This document shows, in pieces, positions 17,258 through 24,255 of a stretch of DNA of 24,255 nt. The position numbers and the translations under genes were made by a program. Origin of the DNA: Coemansia sp. RSA 922 (lineage: Eukaryota > Kickxellomycota > Kickxellomycetes > Kickxellales > Kickxellaceae); assembly GCA_027577415.1 (NCBI GenBank), contig JANBQS010000253.1:1-24255 (forward strand). Reading direction: 5' to 3'. Each line of letters opens with the position of its first letter. Position 1 is the stretch's first letter. The notes beneath the pieces were generated by a model that was not told the origin of the DNA, made no database searches, and saw only the letters and a program-made list of their open reading frames with translations.

Positions 17258-18241
17258 TTAAATCCTCGTCCACCCTGCCTCAAAGGAGGGCGTTGGGAAG
17301 TGTCGTTTGGTTGTATCTTCTTTAATATTTAGCCCTATCGTGTAATATTGATAGGCTTTGGCAAAGGTAAGCTTGTCCTTGATAGCCACAGAAACCTTGC
17401 GTGGCCTGTCTTCCTTAACTCTCTTAGTAGGTCTGAGCTAGATTACTAATAAGCAGCTGATGCGATGACCAAGTAAGTGATCGGTGATGCAGATTATGTT
17501 TGAGAAATAATACTGTGATACCACGCCGCTGCTGCTACTATCGTCGCTGTTGTCTGGGCAATCAATCTGCCAACACCGCAGCTCAGGCAAGTGTTGCATA
17601 GTGGGGTCGCAACTGAGCTGCGAATCGTCGCACAGTGACATATTGACCAGGAGCTCAACAAACGCACGACGGCCATTGGGCGAGGTGACATCCATTGGCT
17701 CGGATGCCACGGTTTTGGAATGTCCAAAGTGATATATCCATATGTCGCTGGCACATACAGTAAAGCCCAACACGGTGCGCAAGTTGTGCTGCACTGCATA
17801 CATCTGCCGCGTGTATTCGCACAGCTGAGCAAAGGCATCGTAAAGGTCGCCCTCTTTCTTGCCTTTTTTAGCCTCAACAACGGCTCGCAGGCGGTAGTAG
17901 CTCGGCTTGATGCACAGTTCGATGACTGCGTCGTGTTTGGAGGCAACAAGCCCAATGTCAATACACGTCGAATCGTCAGAGTCCTCCGGCTTGTAGTTGA
18001 CGTTTTGGCCGGGGAGAAGCAAGCGACATCCTTGCCTGGCTTCTGCGGAGAGGTTTCTGGACTGAATACCACCTTTGACGAAGTGGGCGACATATGCAAT
18101 GAAAGACTTTATAGCGATGTACATGTCATTATCTGAGCCAGCATAAGCACCCTCTGTCCTTGTCCACTTTTTAATGTCTTCGAAAGACACCCCCTGTCCA
18201 AAGTCGTCCTGAGATTCGGCCTTGGTAAGGTGATCTTCCAT
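17258..18241 (-). pseudogene. Truncated FunK1-type (fungal-type) protein kinase
   Basis: From the ATG at 18241 the frame gives 267 residues ending at a TAG (17438-17440). They match my memory of the region preceding the kinase domain in fungal FunK1 proteins. Asp95 and the VVEAKKG motif (Glu123-x-Lys125), followed by Gln139, resemble a PD-(D/E)XK nuclease-like core. After the TAG the same frame continues for 59 codons, including KVSVAIKDKL with a beta-3 VAIK-like lysine, then stops at 17258-17260. No catalytic loop or DFG follows, so the kinase domain is essentially lost. Upstream of the ATG the frame reads LLAERIAGEVAED back to a TGA, suggesting the true N-terminus was longer and is also damaged. 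The first 267 residues could still be translated as a stand-alone protein. It is divergent from Mis12 (207 bases apart). Confidence 0.7.
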
Positions 18242-18448
18242 ATCCTCGGCAACCTCACCCGCAATCCGCTCGGCTAGGAGCTTTAGTATTGCTCAAACTG
18301 GGTTCTTTGTTGACGCTAGTTGTGATTTGATCGCCTGGTGATTGGTTAGGCGTCCTTTATGCCTAGCTATTCTCCGTTCAGCTAATTCTCTTTCTTAGGT
18401 ATATTTTTTTTGTCATTTATACTTTGTTTACTATTTCTTCATTAAAGT

Positions 18449-19477
18449 ATGCTTGAGAACGAACTCGATTTTCCCCCTTTGGAGAGCGCTGCCGTCGAGA
18501 GCACAGGTATTGTTGCCACTAGCGAGGCGACTGACTTGGCAAAACCGGAGGATACAGCAGTGTCTGCGCCTACCATTCCCGAATCTATGGTTGTGGACGA
18601 ATGCATTCCGGCGGCTAGTGGCTCATTTGACGCAGCAGTCATATGTACGCCGACGAAGGGAAATGGAGCCAAGACAGCTAGCAATTTGAGCGAGGAGATA
18701 CTTGGAGCTACGCCTGGACGCCACACAAGCCCCGAGTTCAAGTGTGTGTATCCGCCCAGCGAGGATGCGCAGAGCTTGATTGTGGAGCACTTTGGCTTTT
18801 TGCCCATCTCGTTTATTGACGAGATCATCAACGCGGCCAATGACACGATATACCGCGCAACAGATGCGCTGAGCAAGTTTGTAGAAACGGAGCAAGGCAG
18901 CAGCGAGGCGACCAGCCAGGCAGTGAATAAGGCCGAGACGCTGCTAGAGCATGCGGTGGACAAGAACTTTGACAAGTTTGAGCTGTACGCACTGCGCAAC
19001 CTGTTCAACGTTCCGCGTGGCCTTGAAGACTACATTGTTATGCCCCACCGACGCGCAGACATTTGCAGCAGCCCACAGGTCTTTGCAGAGGATGAGGCTG
19101 AATTGGACCAGGAACTGGAGGAAGTGCGGCGGCAACTGGTGGCAAACAACTTGCTCAAGACCAAGCTCCAGTGCGACACGGCCAAGGTCGAGCGTGGTGT
19201 GCGGCGGTTGCGTGCCTTGAACGAACAGCTGCATATAAGTGAGATTGCGCAACGGACCCTAACAGATCCAGTGCCCGCTGTGGTCGCCGACATGCGTGCC
19301 CAGGTTGACGAAATCACGCGGCTGGTCGACCAGCTGGAATTGGTCACGGAGTCTGGCAGTCTGGCGTCACTGGACGCACTTAACGATCCCGCTGCTCGAG
19401 ACATCTATCTTGCACGTATAGCAGACATTCAAGTCTCTGGCTGGGAGAGCCGCCAAGCCCAGCTCCGGACTCAGTAA
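18449..19477 (+). CDS. MIS12: Kinetochore protein Mis12/Mtw1
   Basis: Mis12 is a subunit of the MIND (Mis12) complex that links inner kinetochore proteins to Ndc80 and KNL1. The 342-residue product has a low-complexity, acidic and Ser/Ala-rich N-terminus (about 1-98). The conserved Mis12 region follows: HFGFLPISFIDEIINAANDT (from about residue 114), the KAETLLEHAVDKNFDKFELY segment, and FNVPRGLEDYIVMPH. Then comes a coiled coil (about 208-265) with heptad leucines (ELDQELEEVRRQLVANNLL). The family is usually 200-300 residues, so the N-terminal extension is the main oddity. The ATG at 18449 is the first in the frame after a T-rich leader. The next gene on the same strand begins 146 bases downstream. 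Identification rests on the linked FGF...FID and DKNFDKFELY motifs. Confidence 0.92.
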   Translation: MLENELDFPPLESAAVESTGIVATSEATDLAKPEDTAVSAPTIPESMVVDECIPAASGSFDAAVICTPTKGNGAKTASNLSEEILGATPGRHTSPEFKCVYPPSEDAQSLIVEHFGFLPISFIDEIINAANDTIYRATDALSKFVETEQGSSEATSQAVNKAETLLEHAVDKNFDKFELYALRNLFNVPRGLEDYIVMPHRRADICSSPQVFAEDEAELDQELEEVRRQLVANNLLKTKLQCDTAKVERGVRRLRALNEQLHISEIAQRTLTDPVPAVVADMRAQVDEITRLVDQLELVTESGSLASLDALNDPAARDIYLARIADIQVSGWESRQAQLRTQ

Positions 19478-19519
19478 TCAAAAGGGCAATGTTGCCATGT
19501 TTATTTTTTTAGTCCCGTG

Positions 19520-19527
19520 TGACGTAA
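19520..19527. promoter_or_regulatory. ATF/CREB-like site TGACGTAA
   Basis: TGACGTAA lies 97 bases before the ATG of the Vam7-like gene, inside the short Mis12-Vam7 spacer. Motif evidence only. Confidence 0.3.
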
Positions 19528-19623
19528 ATAACCCCTGCTCCCAGGCCCCCCTTGCACCCTTTCTTGTCTTTCTAATTATTTTTTATTCAATTATTTTTTA
19601 TTATTATCGAATTTCTCTTGACA

Positions 19624-20862
19624 ATGGAGCAGATACGCTACGTTAAAATACCCTTGGCCGAAACTCGCACTGAGCCGGACCACCATGTCGAGTATGCTCT
19701 TAATGTCCAGGGTCCTGTACGTTCGTGGACAGTGTGGCACCGCTACAACGACTTTCTCACACTAGCTTACGAGCTGGAGAGAGAGTTTCCTGGCACTACT
19801 ACGCCAGCTACATTGCCGCCCAAAACACTGTCTTCGTGGTTCGCCAAAGTTACAGCCGGCGACAACAGTAGCAACTTGGAGTTTATCGAGGAACGAAGAC
19901 ACAGTCTTGAGCGCTACATCCAGGGCATGATAATGAGCGACGACGACCGGTGGCGCACGTCAAAAGCGCTACAACGGTTTTTGGCTCCTGCTGGAAAGGG
20001 CTCGAAATACCTAGCTGGCAAAAATGGGCCATCAAGTATAGGCGGTACAGCCTCGGAGACCGGGTCAATTGACTCAGACATGGGATGGGTTACAGCGGGC
20101 TCATGGCTGAACGACCAGCGCGACGCAGAGCAGATTATACGTGATGTGCGCCAAAGCTTACTTCGGCGCGAGAACGCACTGACGCGCAATGAGGTGTCTG
20201 TGTCTCACCAGTGCTTGTCGCAGGCCAAGCGCCAGCTCACTGACCTGGGTCGCACTCTAAAGGCGCTGGAGCAAGGCTTGGAGCAGATCAGCTCTAGCTT
20301 GGCGGCAGGAGAGCTACTTCGGCGGCAAGATATGCTAATGCGGTTGAGCGAGGAAAAGGCCAATTTGACTCAGTTAGTGCTTGGCCCAGGCGTTGTCTCT
20401 GGAGGCAGCGACAGGGCTGCTCTGCTCAGTGGTGCATCGACAGCCAACAACAATACGCGGCTAATTGGGCGAGCCGGCGGTAGCAACACAACAGCGACAG
20501 GCAACGGGGGCTCTTACAACATGCCTGGAGCCATGCCTGTGCGTACACACAAGCTTGACGAGCAAGGGACACCGCAACCGCGTAGCCGTAGGATATTTGG
20601 CAACAGCAACCCGCCCCAAGAGACGAACCAGACTCGCGGCCTCGATAGCCAGGGACTTTTGCAGCTTCAGACGGAGCGAATGCGAGAGCAGGACCTTGTT
20701 GCGGTCGAGTTTAGCGCTCTATTGCGGCGCCAGCGCGAAATGGGTGAGACGATTGGCAATGAGCTTGATCTGCAGAACCAACTCCTGACTGAGCTGGACC
20801 AGGATATGGATCGCACAGGTAGCAAGCTCGCTGCCGCTAGACGCCAGGCCAACAAGTTGTAG
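19624..20862 (+). CDS. VAM7: Vam7-like PX-domain Qc-SNARE
   Basis: Vam7 is a soluble Qc-SNARE that binds PI3P through a PX domain and acts with the HOPS complex in homotypic vacuole fusion. The 412-residue product has an N-terminal PX domain (about 5-120) with HRYNDFLTL, the LPPKTL loop and ERRHSLERYIQGMI, which carry the usual phosphoinositide-binding basic residues. A long low-complexity Gly/Asn/Ser-rich middle follows. The C-terminal ~60 residues form a SNARE coil with MGETIGNELDLQNQLLTELD. Gln384 is the predicted zero-layer residue. There is no transmembrane anchor, as expected for Vam7. The start is the ATG at 19624; a TTG two codons earlier is in frame but not a normal eukaryotic start. 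The length exceeds yeast Vam7 (about 316) because of the middle insert. The stop lies 43 bases from the stop of KIN17. Confidence 0.85.
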   Translation: MEQIRYVKIPLAETRTEPDHHVEYALNVQGPVRSWTVWHRYNDFLTLAYELEREFPGTTTPATLPPKTLSSWFAKVTAGDNSSNLEFIEERRHSLERYIQGMIMSDDDRWRTSKALQRFLAPAGKGSKYLAGKNGPSSIGGTASETGSIDSDMGWVTAGSWLNDQRDAEQIIRDVRQSLLRRENALTRNEVSVSHQCLSQAKRQLTDLGRTLKALEQGLEQISSSLAAGELLRRQDMLMRLSEEKANLTQLVLGPGVVSGGSDRAALLSGASTANNNTRLIGRAGGSNTTATGNGGSYNMPGAMPVRTHKLDEQGTPQPRSRRIFGNSNPPQETNQTRGLDSQGLLQLQTERMREQDLVAVEFSALLRRQREMGETIGNELDLQNQLLTELDQDMDRTGSKLAAARRQANKL

Positions 20863-20905
20863 TATGCTTCATTTAATTTTAAACATGTTATCTCGTCGAA
20901 GCAAA

Positions 20906-21940
20906 CTAGCGATTTAATCGGTCCCTGCTAAGATCCTTACTAGCGCCGCTATGGTAGGAGCTGCCGGGAGACCGTGAGCGCCTTCGAGTAGTCCCTGCGT
21001 GGCTACGACCGCTGCCGCTGCTAGCTGTATTTTGTAGTCCCTTTCGGAGAAGCTCATGCCGCATAATTCCTTCGGCTGCCGTAGGCTTGGTTGGTAGTGG
21101 CTTGGGGGCCACGACTTGCCCCTCGCCAGCTCCGCCACTCGTCGGAGTCATTTTGCTCAGCGAGCCTTGCTGGGAGGCCAGTGCTGCCTTGAACGGGTTG
21201 GGCCTTGCCAAGTTGGGCTTTGTTTTGAGCTTGTTTGGCTTTAGCAGCCCTGACTGACCCAGCGACTCTTTTGCAGGCGCAACTTTCCACGTGAGCTTTA
21301 TCGGCTGTTCTGTGCCGTCACGCTTCAGATCAGTAGCCACGGATGACTCGGGTACAGTTGATCCTTGAGCCTGACTAGCTCCGGCTTGCTGTGATTTTTG
21401 CGCTCGCTCGATCTGTTCTTGTAGCAGCATCTGTTCGCGCTGTTCGTCGTCCATCTCTTGGCGCTCCTTTTTCGTTATTGCAGCCTTTCTGGCCAAGGCC
21501 TCGGGGCTATTATCTATCCACTCTATGAGCCACCCTCGCTCCGAATCTTCAACACGGCACTTGCCCTCGCGACCCAAGTACATGGCAAAGTCAGAAAGCG
21601 TATCCCACTTTGTAGCGTTCATGTGAAGATGCTGTCGATCGGCAATTATTTCCTGGTACACTTGGTTGGCGTGCACCTTTTTGGTGCCGTAGCGGCGGGA
21701 CAGAATAGATAGGAAGACTTGTTCGAATTCTTGGGAAAACTGTTCGACGTATCGTTCGGGGTTTTCGGCGAAAATGGACATTTGGCGTTGGTGTGCCTCG
21801 GAGGCGCAGTGGCATTTGAATCCGTTTTGGTCTCGGCATTGCTTCTCGCACATCTGGCAGTACCACCGTAGTCGCTGTAAGCCTTTGGCCTTCATGCGGT
21901 TTGCTGCCGCCTTGGCAGTCATAAACTCATGTTTCGCCAT
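20906..21940 (-). CDS. KIN17: KIN17 (Kin17/Rts2) DNA/RNA-binding zinc-finger protein
   Basis: KIN17 is a conserved nuclear nucleic-acid-binding protein linked to the DNA damage response, replication and splicing. The frame extends upstream of 21940, but the ATG there gives MAKHEFMTAKAAANRMKAKG, matching the conserved family start, so the 16 extra codons are rejected. Visible: a C2H2-type finger (Cys28, Cys31, His44, His50) inside RWYCQMCEKQC and GFKCHCASEAHQRQM; the conserved winged-helix-like region (about 51-160) with RRYGTKKVHANQVYQE and HMNATKWDTLSDFAMYLGRE; and a charged helix (KKERQEMDDEQREQMLLQEQ). The tail is basic and Ser/Arg-rich (RRRSRSPGSS). At 344 residues it lacks the C-terminal tandem SH3-like/KOW module of animal KIN17. 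It is convergent with the Vam7-like gene. Confidence 0.93.
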   Translation of the reverse strand: MAKHEFMTAKAAANRMKAKGLQRLRWYCQMCEKQCRDQNGFKCHCASEAHQRQMSIFAENPERYVEQFSQEFEQVFLSILSRRYGTKKVHANQVYQEIIADRQHLHMNATKWDTLSDFAMYLGREGKCRVEDSERGWLIEWIDNSPEALARKAAITKKERQEMDDEQREQMLLQEQIERAQKSQQAGASQAQGSTVPESSVATDLKRDGTEQPIKLTWKVAPAKESLGQSGLLKPNKLKTKPNLARPNPFKAALASQQGSLSKMTPTSGGAGEGQVVAPKPLPTKPTAAEGIMRHELLRKGLQNTASSGSGRSHAGTTRRRSRSPGSSYHSGASKDLSRDRLNR

Positions 21941-22720
21941 TATGCGTGTCGGTTGTGCGTCTGTGTTTGGTCCTTGTCGTACGACCACGATTGTATGAAC
22001 TTTGTAGAATAGAGAGATGGATATGGCAATTAGTCATCCAATAATCTCCAGCGTAAATTTCATGTGCCTAATGTAGCGTAAATCTGGCGATTATGGACCG
22101 AGTTTGGGCGTTGCGCCTCAATCCCTCTTTTTTTTTATTTTCTAGATCTCTATGAACAATAAAAAAATACTCGGGGTTCCAAATTAGGATAATACAAGTA
22201 TATGACCACCCATCACCGAGAGAGCTTGTTGTGAAAACAATGGTCTCCTTTTTTTTTTTTTCTCTTTGACCCCTATACTCCGCTCCGAACATTTTCCGAT
22301 ATTGACATTGCTTAAACATTTGGGGGGTTTTTTTGGATAGTGAGAGTCGCTTGTGACTTGTCGTTATGCTGTGCAGAAGCCCTTTGCGCACCTCATGTCG
22401 GTGGTAAATCCGTTGTCTATTTGCCATGCCTGCATACAAGCATTGCTTTGGAATACTGGTGCCAGTGTACCTGCAAAAAAAAAGTGGCTTGCGTGCTGCT
22501 GAGCTTCCATTTATCTGCCGGCATTATAGCGATAAATGCATTGTTATGTGGAAATAGGCACTAGGTCAGTTGCTCGGGTATATCCTCAAAAAAAGTACAC
22601 ACCTTCTTTTTCTTCTCTGCACTTGTATTTTCCACACCACTTTTCTTTTCTTTACTTTTTTCACTAGTCATTTTTATCTGAACAAAAAAAGAGGGGTGGA
22701 CAGTACTTTTTGTGCATATT
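21941..22720. other. Divergent promoter region between KIN17 and the Zn2Cys6 gene
   Basis: About 780 bases with no supportable gene. It contains several homopolymer T runs (near 22127, 22248, 22327), A runs and pyrimidine tracts, as in fungal promoters. Minus-strand frames at 22068-22439 and 22561-22791 are lysine-rich products of the T tracts and show no domain. Confidence 0.5.
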
Positions 22721-24255
22721 ATGTCACAGTTTCTACGTATCGACTCGTTGTTAAACACTGGCAGCGAAAGTTCGAGCCAGCCGGCGACCAAACTATCGAC
22801 AACAGATGGCGGACCGCCACAGCAGCTCCTATCCCAGCCGGAAATGACCTATATAGCATCGCCCCCTACAAATATTAGCTCGTACTCTTATCCGCAGCTG
22901 CCATTTATGCAAAAGAGTGTGCCACAACAGCCCTATCTTGGAAGAGTACCTTTGGCAGGCACTACGGAAAATAATCCACGTGATCAACGAGTAGCCCGGA
23001 GCCAGCTGCCGTTTTCTGTGTACGACAACCGATACTGGCCATATGTACCGCAAGGACCGAATTTTTCGGTTCCGGCAGCCAGCGTATCGGTGCAACCGCT
23101 GCCTGCTGCCAATATACTTGCAATTTCCGAGCGCAGTTTTATTCCTTGGCAGCGTCACCGGCGCTCACGTGCGTGCGAGAGCTGCCACTACAGAAAGACC
23201 AAATGCGAAGGCGATAGCGCCAAGTGTAATAATTGTGCGAGATTCAACTATGAGTGCACGTGGACGCCAAGGAGGAAGCGCGGTCCGAAACCAAAGTCGA
23301 AATCCAAGCCCACCGAAAGCAGCAGTTCAGCGCCTCTGTCTCAGCAATGCTCCACGCCGTTTTCAGCTGACGACAGCGCTTTGCCTGGCGCCACTAGCTT
23401 TACAATCAGCAGCTTGACAACAGATTCGCCACGCAATGACAACTCAGTAGAAGCTCCTGATAGCCGGACCGATACTCATGGGGGCGGGCACCCTAGCAGC
23501 TCGGAATCGAGCGAGACGCCAAAACACTCATTCGCTGGCTCCTTGGGAGATACGCCGGAGGAGACTATGCGGCGCTTTTACTCGGACGAGGTTTCGCAGG
23601 AGACTCGCAACACGATCATTTATTACATGGACTACTTTTATGGCGTGTGTCCGATATTCCACCCAGCTACATTGGTGCGTCGAGTAGTGGATGGCAAAGT
23701 CGACCCTCTGCTTATTCAAGCTATGCGAGCATCGGCAGCACGAGTTATTACCAAGCACACCGGGGTATATGTTGACGTTGATAAGGCGATCGAAGATGTG
23801 CAACAAAAGCTGTTGCTGGGCCTGGACAACCCCAGCTTGGACTATGTACGCGCGGTCGTTCTCCTCGCGTCGCTGAAAGGCGGCGAGTGTAAATTTATGT
23901 CTTATAACTCGTTGTCTTGTCTAGCGTCGAGTCTGGTCACTCGGCTTGGCTGGCACACTATTGATCTCGCTAACGACAATGCTGAGCTATCCTGGGACGA
24001 TTGGATCGATACAGAGCTTAAGCGCCGCACGTTTTGGGTTGCCTACGAAATAGACAGCTACTTGGGTCTACTCAGTGACCGGCCCATGACTATCAGCGAG
24101 TCACGTTTGTACGTCTCAGCGCCGAGATCAGATCACACTTGGGACGACATATTGGTAATGAAGGCTGACAATCGACCTGCGAGCTACCAAACTAACATGC
24201 CACAGAGCGAGATCCTGCGGACGGGATACTTGCTGCAGCCGTTTGTGGAAGGGTG
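22721..24255 (+). CDS. Zn2Cys6 fungal transcription factor (3' end outside window)
   Basis: An open frame of 511 codons from the ATG at 22721 to the window edge, so the gene is partial at the right. An in-frame TGA at 22679 limits the start. A canonical zinc cluster CX2CX6CX6CX2CX6C spans Cys152-Cys179 (ACESCHYRKTKCEG, then CNNCARFNYEC), followed by a basic linker RRKRGPKPKSKSKP. After a Ser/Pro/Asp-rich stretch comes the fungal-specific transcription factor (middle homology) domain: YYMDYFYGVCPIFHP, then RRTFWVAYEIDSYLGLLSDR (from residue 435). Such proteins bind CGG half-sites as nuclear regulators of metabolism or drug response; the target here is unknown. The cluster sits after a ~150-residue Gln/Pro/Ser-rich N-terminus rather than at the start. 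Confidence 0.92.
   Translation, partial: MSQFLRIDSLLNTGSESSSQPATKLSTTDGGPPQQLLSQPEMTYIASPPTNISSYSYPQLPFMQKSVPQQPYLGRVPLAGTTENNPRDQRVARSQLPFSVYDNRYWPYVPQGPNFSVPAASVSVQPLPAANILAISERSFIPWQRHRRSRACESCHYRKTKCEGDSAKCNNCARFNYECTWTPRRKRGPKPKSKSKPTESSSSAPLSQQCSTPFSADDSALPGATSFTISSLTTDSPRNDNSVEAPDSRTDTHGGGHPSSSESSETPKHSFAGSLGDTPEETMRRFYSDEVSQETRNTIIYYMDYFYGVCPIFHPATLVRRVVDGKVDPLLIQAMRASAARVITKHTGVYVDVDKAIEDVQQKLLLGLDNPSLDYVRAVVLLASLKGGECKFMSYNSLSCLASSLVTRLGWHTIDLANDNAELSWDDWIDTELKRRTFWVAYEIDSYLGLLSDRPMTISESRLYVSAPRSDHTWDDILVMKADNRPASYQTNMPQSEILRTGYLLQPFVEG

Noticed and set aside
21941..21988. Upstream in-frame ATG for KIN17
   Set aside because: The 16 extra codons lie before the conserved family start, which the ATG at 21940 gives exactly.
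22068..22439. 123-codon minus-strand frame between KIN17 and the Zn2Cys6 gene
   Set aside because: Lys- and Phe-containing runs come from T/A homopolymers. There is no domain, and the position fits a divergent promoter.
22561..22791. Lysine-rich minus-strand frame overlapping the start of the Zn2Cys6 gene
   Set aside because: It overlaps the well-supported start of the transcription factor and has no recognisable motif.

Overview
The window reads as nuclear DNA of a filamentous, early-diverging fungus, most likely of the Kickxellomycotina type (Coemansia and relatives). This is an inference from gene content: a fungal Zn2Cys6 regulator, a FunK1-type kinase relic, an F-box-like protein opening with an LFQLLPHHVVQMVVNHLV-type motif, Pex13, Mis12/Mtw1 and a Vam7-like SNARE. 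Genes are close together, almost all intron-free, and lie on both strands. I saw no tRNA, rRNA, CRISPR array or intact transposon.

Layout: 1-1241 holds no supportable gene. 1242-2570 (+) is PEX13 with one intron near its 5' end. 2660-12560 is a tandem pair of 1428-residue ABCC/MRP-type transporters on the minus strand, separated by a dead Nudix hydrolase gene on the plus strand. 12561-13449 looks non-coding. 13548-13949 (+) is a small orphan gene with a TATA box. 14475-14951 (-) is a broken, unrecognised gene. 15316-17070 (+) is an F-box/LRR-like protein. 17258-18241 (-) is a FunK1 relic that keeps its N-terminal region but has lost nearly all of the kinase domain. The last third is a housekeeping block: Mis12 (+), a Vam7-like PX/Qc-SNARE (+), KIN17 (-) and a Zn2Cys6 transcription factor (+) cut by the right edge.

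The strongest unusual signal is the transporter pair. Stretches identical or nearly identical at the nucleotide level (3' NBD2, the inter-domain linker, the Walker A end of NBD1, the first codons plus the 5' flank) alternate with strongly diverged membrane-domain stretches. The edges are sharp, and the identical parts include non-coding DNA and a linker that normally evolves fast. This is the pattern expected from repeated gene conversion between tandem paralogs whose membrane domains are free to diverge. The second theme is gene decay: three broken genes (Nudix, the 14.5-15 kb relic, FunK1) lie within about 11 kb, next to fast-evolving families, while both ends of the window carry conserved single-copy genes.
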